Shown here: in pieces, positions 50,420-61,602 of the stretch | Layout: every line of letters begins with the position of its first letter | How positions within the stretch are numbered: position 1 is the first letter of the stretch | Assembly: GCA_943736015.1 (NCBI GenBank) | Contig: OX031059.1 | Span: 20,888,501-20,952,500, forward strand | Origin: Tridacna crocea | Lineage: Eukaryota; Mollusca; Bivalvia; Cardiida; Cardiidae | DNA length: 64,000 bases | Direction: 5' to 3' | Made by a program: the position numbers and the translations under genes | The notes under the pieces: generated by a model | What the model was told of the DNA's origin: nothing | Seen by the model: the letters and a program-made list of their open reading frames with translations, nothing else | The model's database searches: none

Positions 50420-51547
50420 GTAAAATTCATTGAGCCATACAAATTACATATTCCGCTGTAAAATGATGCCACCACATATGAGTTACCATCACAGAGATCA
50501 ATTACACATGATTTACATATAAGCAGGGAAGAGTCGCAACATTTTGCCAGCCCCTCTCTATACACGTGTAGAGTGAGTCACTGTTTACTATCTTTCCATG
50601 TGTGTCTGGGAAAGTCTGCGATTCCATATGAATGGCAATCACCTAAATATTTGTAACAACATTATGCACAACAACAAACTTACCTTTTAAATTTGTGGCG
50701 AACAAAGAAATAGTGTACCGTTACTCCTTATGCGTTAAGACAGATTGAGTCAGAAATCAATTGGAACCGAGGATAATTTTGTTTCAAAACGAAGGAACCG
50801 AAGAAAATGGCGTGCTCATCTATACAATACTTTATTGCTAAAATTTCAATAAATTTAAAGTAAAGGTGATCTTATTGTATACTAAATATTTGAGAAACTA
50901 TTAACACAACGATACTACAAATGTTACTAAATTGGGTGGAAAAATAACCAAGGCTTAATAATAAGAGCTACAAGAAGAACTCAATCAACTGATCAATACA
51001 TCGCCATCCGAAACCAAAATACTCATAAATATTCATATTGCTGTTGACGCGGATGAATTTTTCTGTGACACTCTGTTCATCTTCGAATGAGTAAGGTTAC
51101 AAAATGAATATTTCTCAGTGAATAAACTTTCACAGACGTTTAATTGAAGACAGATGTCCAGCATATACAAATAACTTGTGTAAGTATGAAAATGGTTTTA
51201 TGAATCAAGAACTACATTTTAATCTTACATGCAAATTTATAACTTGCATTGTGAAAGTTGATAGTAAAATACTTTGAGACGTCTGCAGCAAATAAGGAAC
51301 GTTAGCTTAATGTGACATGCATATGCAATCTTACTATGGCTCAGCTGCTTATGATAAATATCTCAAATTGCTAAATAATTTGACTCTTGTGGGGTAAAAG
51401 TGTTGGCAAAATAATTTACATAGACTGATAACCTGGTTTAATGACAGAGAACCGTCATCGTCGAGTTATAATTTTAAAACGTATAGAGCGTCTAGTGACA
51501 AGGTCAGACAGATAGTGAACCCGTCACTTTGTTGATGGGAACCAAAC

Positions 51548-51572
51548 ATGGCGGATAAGAGAGCCGACTCTG
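51548..51572 (+). CDS. AGBL4: Probable first coding exon of AGBL4/CCP6-like carboxypeptidase
   Basis: ATG in a strong context (ccaaacATGGCG) followed by eight codons, MADKRADS, and one extra base before a GTTTGT donor, so it leaves in phase 1. The first certain AGBL4 exon, 8.3 kb downstream, needs exactly one incoming base; joining gives an uninterrupted start MADKRADSGSESDSADEP. A short acidic/polar leader before the conserved GNVNKF block fits the family. The link is an inference from phase, context and position, not from homology; the donor is only average. A cDNA end would settle it. Confidence 0.5.
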
Positions 51573-52063
51573 GTTTGTTTACGGTTGCTTAGATGCACAT
51601 ATTTTAGTGAAATTCAGTCCTTATGCCATATACTTTTTAAATTCTCACAGAATACAAATAATTACACTAACTTCTTTATGTTTAATGATTCGTTTTCATA
51701 TGATTCTTCTGTACGATTGTGTGGGCGAGCAGCGCATTTGTTTTTATTTTAGAATCGGCCTAGGCTATCCCTGGATTTAAACCCCTCTATTTCTGGACTT
51801 TAATATTAAATCAGCCTTCGGAAGTCAATTGTTAGCGCTTGGTTACTCAGAGTTTTAGTGATAGCTCAGGTACGAAAGCATATACTTTGTTTGTCGAAAG
51901 CAAATTTGTTCGAGTCTGAAGCTAGCTTCAATTTTCACACCTATTTTCTGACCGTGGTGGCAAGCCTAATTGGTGTATTGTCAGCTCACCTAGGTTTGTA
52001 TTAACACACCATTGTCTTGCTAAACAAATTGGCCTCTTTCAACTACTGAACTGTTTGCTTAAT

Positions 52064-52900
52064 GCTTAAGCCACAGGAATTTGACATTCTATAACCAAAG
52101 TAAATGATAAAATATGAAAAAAAAAAATCTCCCCTGTATAATATAAACACAAGGAATGCAACGTCTCGATTGCTGGTGCTAGCACCCGAAGCCTTTCCCA
52201 ACCAAAATCACCCACGAAACAAACATTAATCGTAATTTCATTTAGTCTAGCGATAGACAACACAATAATGTACCTGCAACATCCAACGATACCTCAGTAG
52301 ACACCTTTCAACCGGAGATATCCGTCATGTTTTACAGCTCTATCAGGACATTTTGATTTATCCGGGTGGCCATTGGCTGACGTCACAGAAAGTAGCAGGG
52401 AGCGTATTTTCGTATTACTTATTACTATTATTTTTTTCGTTTTTAAGATACTTATGGACATCACATGATACTAAAGATTTTTTTAGAATCTTTAGTATCA
52501 TTTGATATCCATAAATATCTTAAAAACGAAAAAAATGATAGTAATAAGTAATACGAAAATACGCTTCCTTGCACTTCTTGTGACATCAGCAAATGGCCAC
52601 CCGGATAAATCAAAATGTCCTGATAGAGCTGTAAAACATGACAGATATCTCCGGTTGAAAGGTGTCTACTGAGGTATCGCCGGATGTCACAGGTACATTA
52701 TTGTGTTGTCTATCGCTAGACTAAATGAGATTATGATCAATGTTTGTTTCGTGGGTGATTTTGGTTGGGAAAGGCTGTCTGGTGCTAGCGCCAGCAATCG
52801 AGACATTGCATTCCTTGTGTTTATATTATATAGGGGAGATTTTTTTTTCATGTTTTATCATTAATTTTGGTTATAGAATGTCAAATTCCTGCGCTTAAGC
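52064..52900. repeat. ~837-bp foldback (inverted repeat with ~400-bp arms)
   Basis: Begins gcttaagccacaggaattt and ends aaattcctgcgcttaagc. Reading inward from both ends gives the same sequence with only scattered differences all the way to the centre near 52482, where gatactaaagatt / aatctttagtatc nearly meet. The open frame seen on the minus strand at 52.07-52.26 kb is just one arm. No transposase is encoded. Confidence 0.9.
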
Positions 52901-52979
52901 CAATTAGTTACTCTGTCGCTTTCTAAAATTTGAAGAATAAGAAATGCAATTTAAAGTGGTTAATGTCTAATTTATCTAG

Positions 52980-53097
52980 CTGTTGGATGGTTTTTGACTA
53001 CTGGGGTTTCATGAAAGAAAATTATAAGGGAGTACAAGGATGATTATTTTGTATTTTTGTAAAATTTTCTTCCCAAAATCTGAAGGGTCACCTTTAA
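52980..53097 (-). mobile_element. TTAA-bounded family B, terminal fragment
   Basis: About 118 bp ending cctgaagggtcacctttaa-like; the rest of the element is missing. It follows the large foldback after 80 bp. Confidence 0.75.
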
Positions 53098-54295
53098 GCC
53101 TAAAGTTTTGTGGTATCAAAGAGTTTATTGCAGCTAGAGCAAGATAGCACAGTAATGAAAGCATATTTTTCTATCCATCAAATTTTTTCCTGAGTGATAT
53201 TCTTGTATTTTGTCCCGTGTGATATTTCCATAATTATCTGACATCATAATTATGGGCCTAGTATGTAAACAAAGGATATATGATTGGCAGAGGTTGCTTG
53301 TGCTTTCCTCCATATGCAGGAAAAGAAGGTAGAAAACTTACTGTTGGTAGCATTTAGGTTTTTTGACGACTTATGGCATGAATTTTCCTGCAGTGTTTTT
53401 GGCAAAGTTCAGGCATGGTCGTCTTTTTAACTGCATAAGTAACAAGAACTTTTGAATTACAGTTTTGTCAGTGATTTATGTTTTTGGTTTGACAAGGCAC
53501 TTTTCAGTAATAAAAGTAGTATTTTTATATGGGATGCCAAAAAAGGAAAATACTCATATGACCTACAAGGGACATTCTTTCTGAGAAACTCTGTAGGCAG
53601 GATGGACATTTCTTGTAAAAGTCAAAATTATTCAGTTCAATTTCAGTAAAAATCTGACATTGCAATTGAATGTTCCTTTTACATCACTCAATATTTCCTA
53701 TTCTAATGTATGTATTGAAAGATGAAAAAAATTGGAATGGTCAAATACTTAATTTAGAAAGTTACAGGGATGTTTTTCTAATCTTTTCAGCTTTATTAAT
53801 AAGTCCAGTGAAAACTTTCGTGAAAATTAGTATGATTTCATCTGTTTTTCATGGTCTTTTGATAATATGGTATCCAATGAATACTAGGGAGAATTATTTT
53901 GATGATTTCTAGTACTTTCTACTCTTTATAAGGTAAGATAGACTGCGTGCCAGAAAACACACAGATTGCTTTACTAGGATCTTGTATGACATTCCTTTCC
54001 AAAGGTGAAAGAGCTCTTTTATGAAATTGAAAACATTGTTTGAAAAAAAAGAGAGTTAAATAGTTAAAGATATATTTTTGGAAAACGAGAAATTGCTTAT
54101 TTTTCTTGACAAGTCCCAGTTTACAGTATTTCATATGGTTTAATTCTTTTTCAACTGGCCTGGTATTTCAGTTATTTACTTCAACAATTTATCAGTTTAT
54201 GCTTTCAGGGTGATCACCTAGTACATGAGCTGGGAAATATAGTGTACCCCCAATTGATATCTTTGAATGAATTCATAAATGTTTCACATAACACC

Positions 54296-54524
54296 TTAAC
54301 CCTTCACCAAACAATCCCTGGTTTTTACGACCCTGAGATAGAAGCCTTTTGAAAACATTGTGGAAAAATGAGAAAATGCTGGAAACCAGCATTTTCTCCT
54401 TTGCCCACAATGTTTTTATCCTGCTGAAAACAATTTTCAACTTTTGAGTTATGTTTATTTTTCTGTCTGCGAGTGCTTTCAATTTGGACCAGTCTCAAAT
54501 TCTTTCATTTGATACAGGATTGAA
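54296..54524 (+). mobile_element. Family A hairpin element, near complete (CTTCACCAAACAATCC type)
   Basis: TTAACCCTTCACCAAACAAT; perfect centre aatgctggaaaccagcatt; right end eroded. Confidence 0.92.
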
Positions 54525-54697
54525 TCTAAATTTTCAGCCTGGTTAGAAATTATTTGGTCAGGTCAAAAGATATTTTTTTATAAAACTGAATTTTCAGTAA
54601 GAATTTGGCAACTTTCAGAAAGATCATAGAGGTCCTTATTGTCATTTTCCAAAGCAAATAGATCAGTCAAGATATAAGAATGATTGATATGAACACT

Positions 54698-55672
54698 AAT
54701 ACTCCCATTCCACTAGGTCGCGATCTACAGTGCTCTGTGCACTCGTCCAGAGCACCGTAGCTCGCCTCAGATCTCTGCTGGATTAGTGATTATGAGGACA
54801 CTCCCACTCAGATAACAACCAGATATTGCTCCCCTGGCGATCAAGTATCGACCAATGAGATCCGAGATAGCAATTGAACTGTACATAGTCACTATTGTAG
54901 CCTTGGTGGGAGTTGCAACCGTATACGACCTGTTTTCGCTCCGTTAGCGACCCGAGGCTTTGACGCTCCTTCCGCTCCCTCCCCTCAGTGGACTGAAGAA
55001 TTTATTGTACCTACACCAGGTGGTCTTTAAATGCGAAATGATAATATGATTACTGAGTAGGATTAAGGTCCCTCTGTGCTTGAGGCATATATGGTATGCA
55101 CTACCAGAGAAAAAAAATCGGATACAAGGAAATCAGCGTACAAGCCCTGAGCTCTTCTTGGAAAAGACCTCCTTGGTTCCTTAACGTGCCCGGTCTAAAG
55201 CACCGATACTTGCTAAGCTACCTCCTGTTTCCAAACCATTTCAAGTCTAGTTGGGTTGGAAACACACTTGATCGTAACAGCGCTATCATTTCGCCACTTG
55301 TTCGTACGGGAGACTGATCATATCACCACTTGATCCAACGGAGTGATACTGCATCTCTAATGGTCGCTATCGGATCACATAGGAGTGCAGTTACCAGCAT
55401 ACTGGAGGAACATTTGCGCTCCTACGTCATCCAATAGCACTCCATTTACGCTATTTACAACCAAATTGCATTTCAAAAGTGATTTAAGAGATTAAGTAGT
55501 GACGTGACGGCATTCTGACCAGATCGCCACAGATCTTTGTGCAAGAGAGTAGACTGATGGTGATCTTGGCAATTCACTAAAGATCTGTTAGTGTTTTTGG
55601 CGTTCTTGGCGCTCTGCAAAGTGATCTACAGTGCTCTCACAGAGGATCGGGGCTTAGTGGAATGGGGGTATT
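54698..55672. mobile_element. 975-bp non-autonomous element with inverted ends
   Basis: Ends match as inverted repeats: AATACTCCCATTCCACTAGG at the left and CTTAGTGGAATGGGGGTATT at the right, flanked on both sides by ACT (possible 3-bp target duplication). Subterminal gatctacagtgctct occurs near both ends. GC content is higher than the surroundings. The short open frame at 55.1-55.3 kb resembles nothing I know. Superfamily not assigned. Confidence 0.65.
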
Positions 55673-55771
55673 ACTTTTTTCCCTGCAATATACATGTACC
55701 AAAGATTTTCTAACTTAGAATGGCTTTTTTTGCTCTCCGTCACTACTACCTTGAGCTGGCTGTATTATTTC

Positions 55772-55928
55772 TGTCACGGAGAGAGGTTAGATATAGAAGC
55801 ACTTGAAACCTGCCTTGCTGTAGAGCTAGCTTTTACAGCGATTTGGTTTGAGGTATTTCTCTCTGTGAAAGTTAAGCAGGTACATTAGGTTAGTGCCAGG
55901 ATGGGTGACCAGGTCATTGCACGTTACA
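55772..55928 (+). repeat. Left LTR of the 5S-bearing TRIM
   Basis: TGT...ACA ends. The 5S-like part spans about 55868-55910: AAAGTTAAGCAGG, then GGTTAGTGCCAGGATGGGTG ACC, 20 of 23 bases identical to the typical animal 5S segment GGTTAGTACTTGGATGGGTG ACC. Confidence 0.8.
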
Positions 55929-55930
55929 TT

Positions 55931-55949
55931 TGGTGGCAGCGTTGGGATT
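55931..55949 (+). other. tRNA-Leu primer-binding site of the TRIM
   Basis: TGGTGGCAGCGTTGGGATT, the complement of a tRNA-Leu 3' end ending in CCA with a single mismatch, two bases inside the left LTR. Confidence 0.75.
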
Positions 55950-56058
55950 AATGACAACTGCCAGACTGGAGTTGCTTTCCCCATACACATTCCCCTGGTT
56001 TATTTGTAGATGCTTGTATATAAGTCTTAGGGTCAAGACTTCTCAAATGGGGGAGTAA

Positions 56059-56202
56059 TGTCATGGAGAGAGATTAGATATATACGGTAAGCACTTGAAA
56101 CCTGCCTTGCTGTAGAGCAAACTTTTTATTTCTCTCTCTGGGAGTTAAGCGACATGCATTAGGTTAGTACCTGGAAGGCTGACCAGGTTGTTGGATGTTA
56201 CA
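56059..56202 (+). repeat. Right LTR of the 5S-bearing TRIM
   Basis: Pairs with the left LTR (shared GCACTTGAAACCTGCCTTGC block, same ends). Its 5S-like part, about 56141-56184, has GAGTTAAGCGA and GGTTAGTACCTGGAAGGCTG ACC; where the two LTRs differ, one of them usually keeps the 5S base, so their ancestor was closer to 5S rRNA. Confidence 0.8.
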
Positions 56203-56890
56203 TTTAACTGTTCTAAAATAATCTATTTATGTTTTGTTATAACGCCTGTGCTTTTTTCTAACTTTCTTCAGATTTTTCAACAGAAAAGGGGTGTGTAATT
56301 CTACCATAAAAACTAAATGACCAAATGACATAAGTTTTCAGGGACACAGCCTAAAATGGTCAGGAAATATTAGGGCTGAAAAAGGACATACCTGCTTAAC
56401 TCCTTCGATAAACAAGGTTCATAACTTACCAATAAGCGCTCTTACATGTATCATAAGATGACACAGGAGATCATGCCAGCTTTGTGTAATCTGTTGCACA
56501 TCTTTGCCCAAATTAGAAATTGTATTTGACCCATTTGAAGTTGCTCTAAAAATTGCACAATCACATCCAAATTTGTGGGTGTCACTCTGTTGTCTTGGCA
56601 ATGAACATTCCACTTACTCTTGATGTATGATTTCTGTTTACTTTGTATTTTGGCTTTTGCTTTCCAATTTGTGGACTCTTTTTTTTTAAGTCAATACATA
56701 TTATTCCTTCCAATTCAGAAAGGAGCTTTAACAACTTTGATTCAGGTAGTTTTATGGGTTTTAAGACTTCTTTGAGTATAAATAATGGACATGGAGTGAT
56801 AGGTACATGTTCATTGCTTTGTGCCATACATATGTACATATCTGTCATATGGCAGTTGGTCTGCTCCTAGAAATTCTTGATCTTGTCATG

Positions 56891-57130
56891 TTAACTCTTC
56901 ACCTAACAACAGAATTTTAGACCGATCCAAACTGAAAACATTTGCAGACAACAAACAAATGTGACTGAAAAATTCAAATTTTGTTTGGGAAGGGTAGAAA
57001 ACATTGTGAGAAAAGTAGAAAATAGTGGTTACCAGCATTATAACCAGCATTTTTTCTTTTTCCCATGATGCTTTCAAAAGGCTTATTTATTAGGGTCATG
57101 AAAACCAGGGATTGTTTGAGAAAAAATTAA
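56891..57130 (-). mobile_element. Family A hairpin element, near complete
   Basis: TTAACTCTTCACCTAACAAC; centre partly duplicated (gttaccagcattataaccag). Confidence 0.88.
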
Positions 57131-58073
57131 CCGATAATGGGTTTGTGAAAAGCTAATTTTGAATTTGTATAAGTACCAATAAAATAGAGTAGAAAATGAT
57201 TAAGCAAGAATTAAGCAAGAAGTTTTGTTAAGAATTGAAAAAAGGAAAGAAAGAAATACATTAAAATAATTTAATAAGTGGAAAGAAACAACTTAATTTA
57301 CCCCTTTTTTTGGTTGTTGGTCATGATGAAAATGTTCTAGGTAAATCAGGGCCTTCCAACAGTTACTGTTCTTGTTTCTTAATGTACAGTAGTTCAAGCC
57401 CAACCAGGTAGCTTAGAGGTTAACATTATGTGATGGATGACCAGCCGGTTGTAAGTTTATTACAGGGAAGGGGCAACCTTTCTTTCTGGCAATTTTCTGC
57501 CTCTCACTTAACATGAGAAAAGTAGTGTCTTGGAAAGAGTTGTTCAGTAATGGTTTGAGAAAGCTAAGAAGCACATGTGTAGGTGGACTTACAACCATGA
57601 TATGACCTAAGCTATTAAAACAGTGTCAGACTCCAAAATAAGGAAACAAATAATCTACATGTATTTCTAACTTTTGAAAGTAATATACAATATTCTTAAT
57701 GTAGTTCTAACTTAAGAATGAACTACAGTTTCTGATTGCATCAATTGTATTTTTTAGCCAACTTAAAATTAGATTTCTATGTAGAGCACTATTAGGAATA
57801 AGAATATTTTTAATTTTCATTGGTTTGTGAAAAGGGCCCTGACTCCTGGCTATTGGGGAAAAAAAGTGTCATACATTTAGATAGGCAGGTATTTGAAATC
57901 TGTATGCCCAAATAGAAACTGTCAGACTCAAAACATTTCATTTTGTTTGGTCATTAGAGGAAATAACATATCGTACTTATGTACATTTTGCGAATTGTCC
58001 ATGGTAGGAAACATAGGAACTGGGTCAAGCATTATCACAAAAAAGTGGATATGTGAAGAACTTTGGGGAACTA

Positions 58074-58302
58074 TTAACTCTTTACCACACAAGAAAATTT
58101 TAGACTGGTCCAAATTGAAAGCATTTGCAGACGACAAAATAAAGGTGACTAAAAAATAGAAATTTGTTCTGGAAAGGGTAGAAAACACTGCGGGAAAAGG
58201 AGAAAATGCTGGTTACCAGCATTTTCTCCTTTTCCCACAGAGTTTTCAAAAGGCTTCTTTCTCAGGGGCGTCAAAAGTAGGGATTGTGTGGTAATGGGTT
58301 AA
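58074..58302 (-). mobile_element. Family A hairpin element, complete
   Basis: 229 bp with TTAA both sides; arms cactgcggg and cccacagag each carry a private change. Confidence 0.95.
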
Positions 58303-58678
58303 TCAATAGATATTTTTATACCAGCAGCCCATGATTGGTGCCTATAATGCTCAATATTACAATAAAACCATTCTTGTTTTTTTTACAACAGTCCTATGTA
58401 TTATTGTTATTACTTGTCTGGTTTTGTGACTTTATCCTAAACAATCTAGTGCTGTTACGAAGAGATTTGAGGAAGACATATGTATAAATGTGAGGGAAAA
58501 AGTTCAGAATGCTGACATCTAGCAATTGCTCTTTTTCCAACAATGTTTTATAAATGTGTAAAGACAAAATATCATAATTTGAGCTACATTTCATTTAACA
58601 GTATTTTATTCTGAAGCCACTATTTCTTTGGCAAGCTACCTTCCTCAGGGTAAAGGATAAAGTGCATACTAAAGGTCC

Positions 58679-58885
58679 TGGGCCTGTATTCACCAACCAT
58701 TCTAAAGAATGTTCTTTGTCTTATTCTCCAGAATTTTCTACATTTGTACGTAACACAACGTCTGATTGGCTAAACCATTCGGTTTAGCCAATCAGAATTT
58801 GTGTTACTTACGAATGTAGAAAATCTTGGAGAATAAGACTAAGAATAGGGGTATTCTCAAGAATAGTTGGTGAATACGGGCCCTG
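58679..58885. mobile_element. Foldback hairpin element, family C, copy 2
   Basis: Same hairpin as at 3.5 kb with the same turn (gattggctaaacc). A small extra insertion (ggggta) interrupts the right arm. It lies in AGBL4 intron 1. Confidence 0.9.
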
Positions 58886-59013
58886 GATTCAGCCCTTTGT
58901 TGAGGTATACCTGGGCAAGATATTTCAATATCCATAATACCTAAAACACACATGCACTGAGACAGCTGTTGCTGTGATATTGCTTATGAGCCATGCTCAG
59001 AGGAAAAGGGGGC

Positions 59014-59241
59014 TTAATCCATTACCAAACAACAATATTTAGGCTGGTCCAAATTGAAAGCATTTGCAGATGACAAAATAAAAGTGACTGAAAATTTGAA
59101 ATTTGTTTTGTGAAGGGTAGAGAACATTGTGGGAAAAGGAGAAAATGCTGGTTACCAGCATTTTCTCCTTTTCCCACAATGTTTTCTAAAGGTTTCTTTC
59201 TCAGGAGCGTCAAAAGTAGGGATTGTGTGGTAATGGGTTAA
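59014..59241 (-). mobile_element. Family A hairpin element, complete
   Basis: 228 bp; TTAATCCATTACCAAACAAC ... gtgtggtaatgggttaa; perfect palindrome. Confidence 0.95.
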
Positions 59242-59847
59242 TCCATCACCAAGAAGTATTGACTCTATTCAGCCTGAAATGATTTCGCTCATGTTGAATT
59301 TTTTGTATCTCCATGGACCATTCTACTTCATGATTGGGTTGTTGTTTTTTATCCATAAGTATTTTGATGGCTTGCTCAGTGACATAGACAATGAAATACA
59401 TTAAAGGATATTAATGTGTGAAAATTTTTAACATTTTAGAAAAAGGAAAACTGTTTGTTTTGCTGTTAGTCCATGATTTAATTTCAGTGGTGACCACCAA
59501 ATTTAATAAAAAAAAAACTTGTGGCTTTGCTACTCTAATTAATATATGTCGTATCAATTTTTTTTTTAATTCATTGAAGTGACATTTCCTTCTTACAACA
59601 TAAACAAATAATGGTAACTTATCAGAGCTCCAGATAAGAGGGACTGATAGTATTCTAACTCCATTATTTCTCTTCCAAACCCTATGTTGTGGGCACTTAT
59701 TAGAATCGTCTTGATGAGACAATTCTTTTGAGTACCCATAACATGGGTTTAGTGGAGAATAGGGTTTAGTGGAGAATAATTAATATTTTAAATTTTGAAA
59801 TTAAAATCACTCCCTCTATCTGAACTATTCTCTACTTCATTTGACAG

Positions 59848-59973
59848 GTAGTGAGTCAGACAGTGCTGATGAGCCAGTGGTCGGAAATGTTAACAAATTT
59901 GCTGTTGTTCCACCTGGCTACACTGGTCGACCTAAAAAAGGGCATCTCATATTTGATGCTTGTTTTGAATGTG
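59848..59973 (+). CDS. AGBL4: AGBL4/CCP6-like cytosolic carboxypeptidase, exon 2
   Basis: 126 nt between acceptor ttgacag and donor TGTG/GTGAGT, phase 1 in and out. Encodes an acidic stretch (SESDSADEP) and then VVGNVNKFAVVPPGYTGRPK and KGHLIFDACFECG. GNVNK(F/Y), PPGYTGRPKKGHLIFDA and CFE.G are the conserved N-terminal block of AGBL4 (CCP6), an M14-family zinc peptidase that removes glutamates from the side chains and tails of polyglutamylated tubulin and other proteins in the cytosol, centrioles and cilia. It joins in frame to the next exon. A few other ORFs overlap it in other frames and have no such match. Confidence 0.93.
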
Positions 59974-60219
59974 GTGAGTATGCTTTTTTCAGAATTTCAC
60001 CTGTTATCAGTCAGTCTGGTGATTTCATGTCGTAGATAAGGAAAACTTTTTGAAAATATTGCAGGAAAAGGGAGATATGCTTCTTTACAACCATGAACAA
60101 GACATAAATAATCCATAGATTAGATTTGAAATAGTTGAAATCTGTATATGTAGCATGAATAATCTCTAGGTTAAGTTTGAAAAGTTGAAATGAAAATGTC
60201 TTCAACCCTACAGCAGACA

Positions 60220-60404
60220 ATCCTGTTTAATTGATCCTGTGGAAGAAAGCTTTTATAAACAATGTGGGAAAATGTTGGTAACCAGCATTTTCTCCTTTTC
60301 CTTGTGTGCTTTCTACTATTGTATCAATTCAGTAAATTGTCTTTTGCAATTGCTTTCAATTTGGACACATCATGAATTTTGTCTTTTTGGAAAAAAGAGT
60401 TTAA
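60220..60404 (+). mobile_element. Family A remnant
   Basis: aacaatgtgggaaaatgttg gtaaccagcattttctcc; a few bases of the left arm missing. Confidence 0.7.
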
Positions 60405-61124
60405 AAAATTCATTGTGTAAATAATTATGGGGGCTGGATCAACATAGGGACACTCTCAGTCCAGATATACCTGTAAGACCCAAATAAGTACAGTGTTAAG
60501 GTTTTTTTTGTCAGAATGTCTCAACAAAGGTTACATTGTGGAACAAAGACTGGAATGCAGCTTTTCTACGGTTTTATCTTTATCTAAACTGACCCCAAAA
60601 GGAACTTAAGGTAGTCGACCTGTAATAATTCTAGAGCAGCATGGCATAAAATTTCTTGATAGTTGATGAATATGGATTTATACAGATATAATACTTGCGC
60701 ACATTTTTAACCAACCAGAAATTCCTTTGATGTCTGTCTTGAAATTATTTGTTGATACTCTTGTTAGTTTCCAGGAAAGAGAGGTAATTGTTATCCCCCT
60801 TTGTAATTAGAATATACATACATGTAGTAGTTTTAGATTTATAAATGATTATTCTAAGAAGGACAAAAAGGGAAGAGTGCCTTGATTTAAGTAGTACAAT
60901 AATACCGGTACTCATTTTTAATAAAAGCAAATTTTGTAGGATAATATTATAGTGGAAATAGCTGTTTTCTATTATGTGTCCACTACCTAAGTTGTAAAAT
61001 GTGCTATATGGGTAAACTAGATAAAAGCATGGTTACCACGAGTGCCGTTAGATCCTATCTGACTTGATTAAGGAGACTTTGACGCTATTGAAATAAATTC
61101 AAACAAATTTGAAAGTGGTATGTA

Positions 61125-61256
61125 TTTAAGTTTTTCAGACAGAGTAGAAAACATTGTGGCAAAAGGAGATAGTGCAGGTTAATAGCATTTTCTCCTTTAC
61201 CTGCACTGTTTTCTAAATGTGAACTTGGAAATACAGGATTGTTTGGTAAAGGGTTA
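61125..61256 (-). mobile_element. Family A remnant
   Basis: aacattgtggcaaaaggaga; ggattgtttggtaaagggtta. Ends 107 bp before AGBL4 exon 3. Confidence 0.72.
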
Positions 61257-61362
61257 CGCAACACTTAGTCATCTGCAAATCCTTTGAAATTAAACAAATA
61301 AAAAAGCAAGCTTGTAGTTTGGCAAAGATTTAGTAAATCTATTCACATTGTGATATTTTCAG

Positions 61363-61487
61363 GAAATCTCGGTAGAGTGGATTACATAACCGAATATGAG
61401 TATGACCTTTTTATCCGCCCAGACACATGCAACCCCAGATTTAGGGTGTGGTTTAATTTTACAGTGGAGAATGTGAAAGCTGATCAG
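61363..61487 (+). CDS. AGBL4: AGBL4/CCP6-like cytosolic carboxypeptidase, exon 3
   Basis: 125 nt, acceptor gatattttcag, donor GATCAG/GTTTGT, phase 1 in and phase 0 out. Encodes NLGRVDYITEYEYDLFIRPD then TCNPRFRVWFNFTVENVKAD Q. This is one of the most conserved stretches of AGBL4, part of the beta-sandwich N-domain found in cytosolic carboxypeptidases just ahead of the catalytic domain. A TTAA hairpin element begins only 115 bp after the donor. Confidence 0.96.
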
Positions 61488-61602
61488 GTTTGTATGATCT
61501 ATAAGATTTGCATATTCAACAGAAGGTTGTATGAGGTTTTGAAATTTATTGGATGGTTGGAAGGCTTGCATATCCATTTATTTGTAAGGTTTGCATATTT
61601 AT

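Larger units (their letters stand above)
55772..56202 (+). mobile_element. Miniature LTR retrotransposon (TRIM) with 5S rRNA-derived LTRs
   Basis: Two similar direct repeats, 55772-55928 (157 bp) and 56059-56202 (144 bp), each start TGTCA and end GTTACA, as LTRs do. Two bases after the first lies TGGTGGCAGCGTTGGGATT, complementary with one mismatch to the 3' end of metazoan tRNA-Leu including CCA: a primer-binding site. Just before the second lies a purine tract (aaatgggggag). Only 130 bp separate the LTRs and no protein is encoded, so it is a TRIM. Both LTRs contain GTTAAGC, then GGTTAGT and a GGATGGGTGACC-like block, matching 5S rRNA box A, intermediate element and box C in order and spacing. 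No clear target-site duplication was seen. Confidence 0.8.
51573..59847 (+). other. AGBL4: Probable AGBL4 intron 1
   Basis: About 8.3 kb if the first exon is right. It contains an ~837-bp inverted repeat (52.06-52.90 kb), a 975-bp element with inverted ends (54.70-55.67 kb), the 5S-bearing TRIM (55.77-56.20 kb), a 207-bp foldback (58.68 kb) and TTAA hairpin elements at 54.3, 56.9, 58.1 and 59.0 kb. I see no gene in 53.1-54.2, 57.2-57.4 or 59.25-59.84 kb. Confidence 0.5.
59974..61362 (+). other. AGBL4: AGBL4 intron 2
   Basis: 1.39 kb with two eroded hairpin elements in opposite orientation (60220-60404 and 61125-61256); the sequence between is AT-rich and shows nothing else. Confidence 0.85.

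Noticed and set aside
50311-50565. 84-codon cysteine-containing minus-strand frame
   Set aside because: No recognisable zinc-binding or other pattern, and it is overlapped by the candidate plus-strand exon; left out as unsupported.
55868-55910. A 5S rRNA gene
   Set aside because: Only the box A to box C half matches and it sits inside paired LTRs; the 5' half and the 3' end of 5S rRNA are not recognisable.
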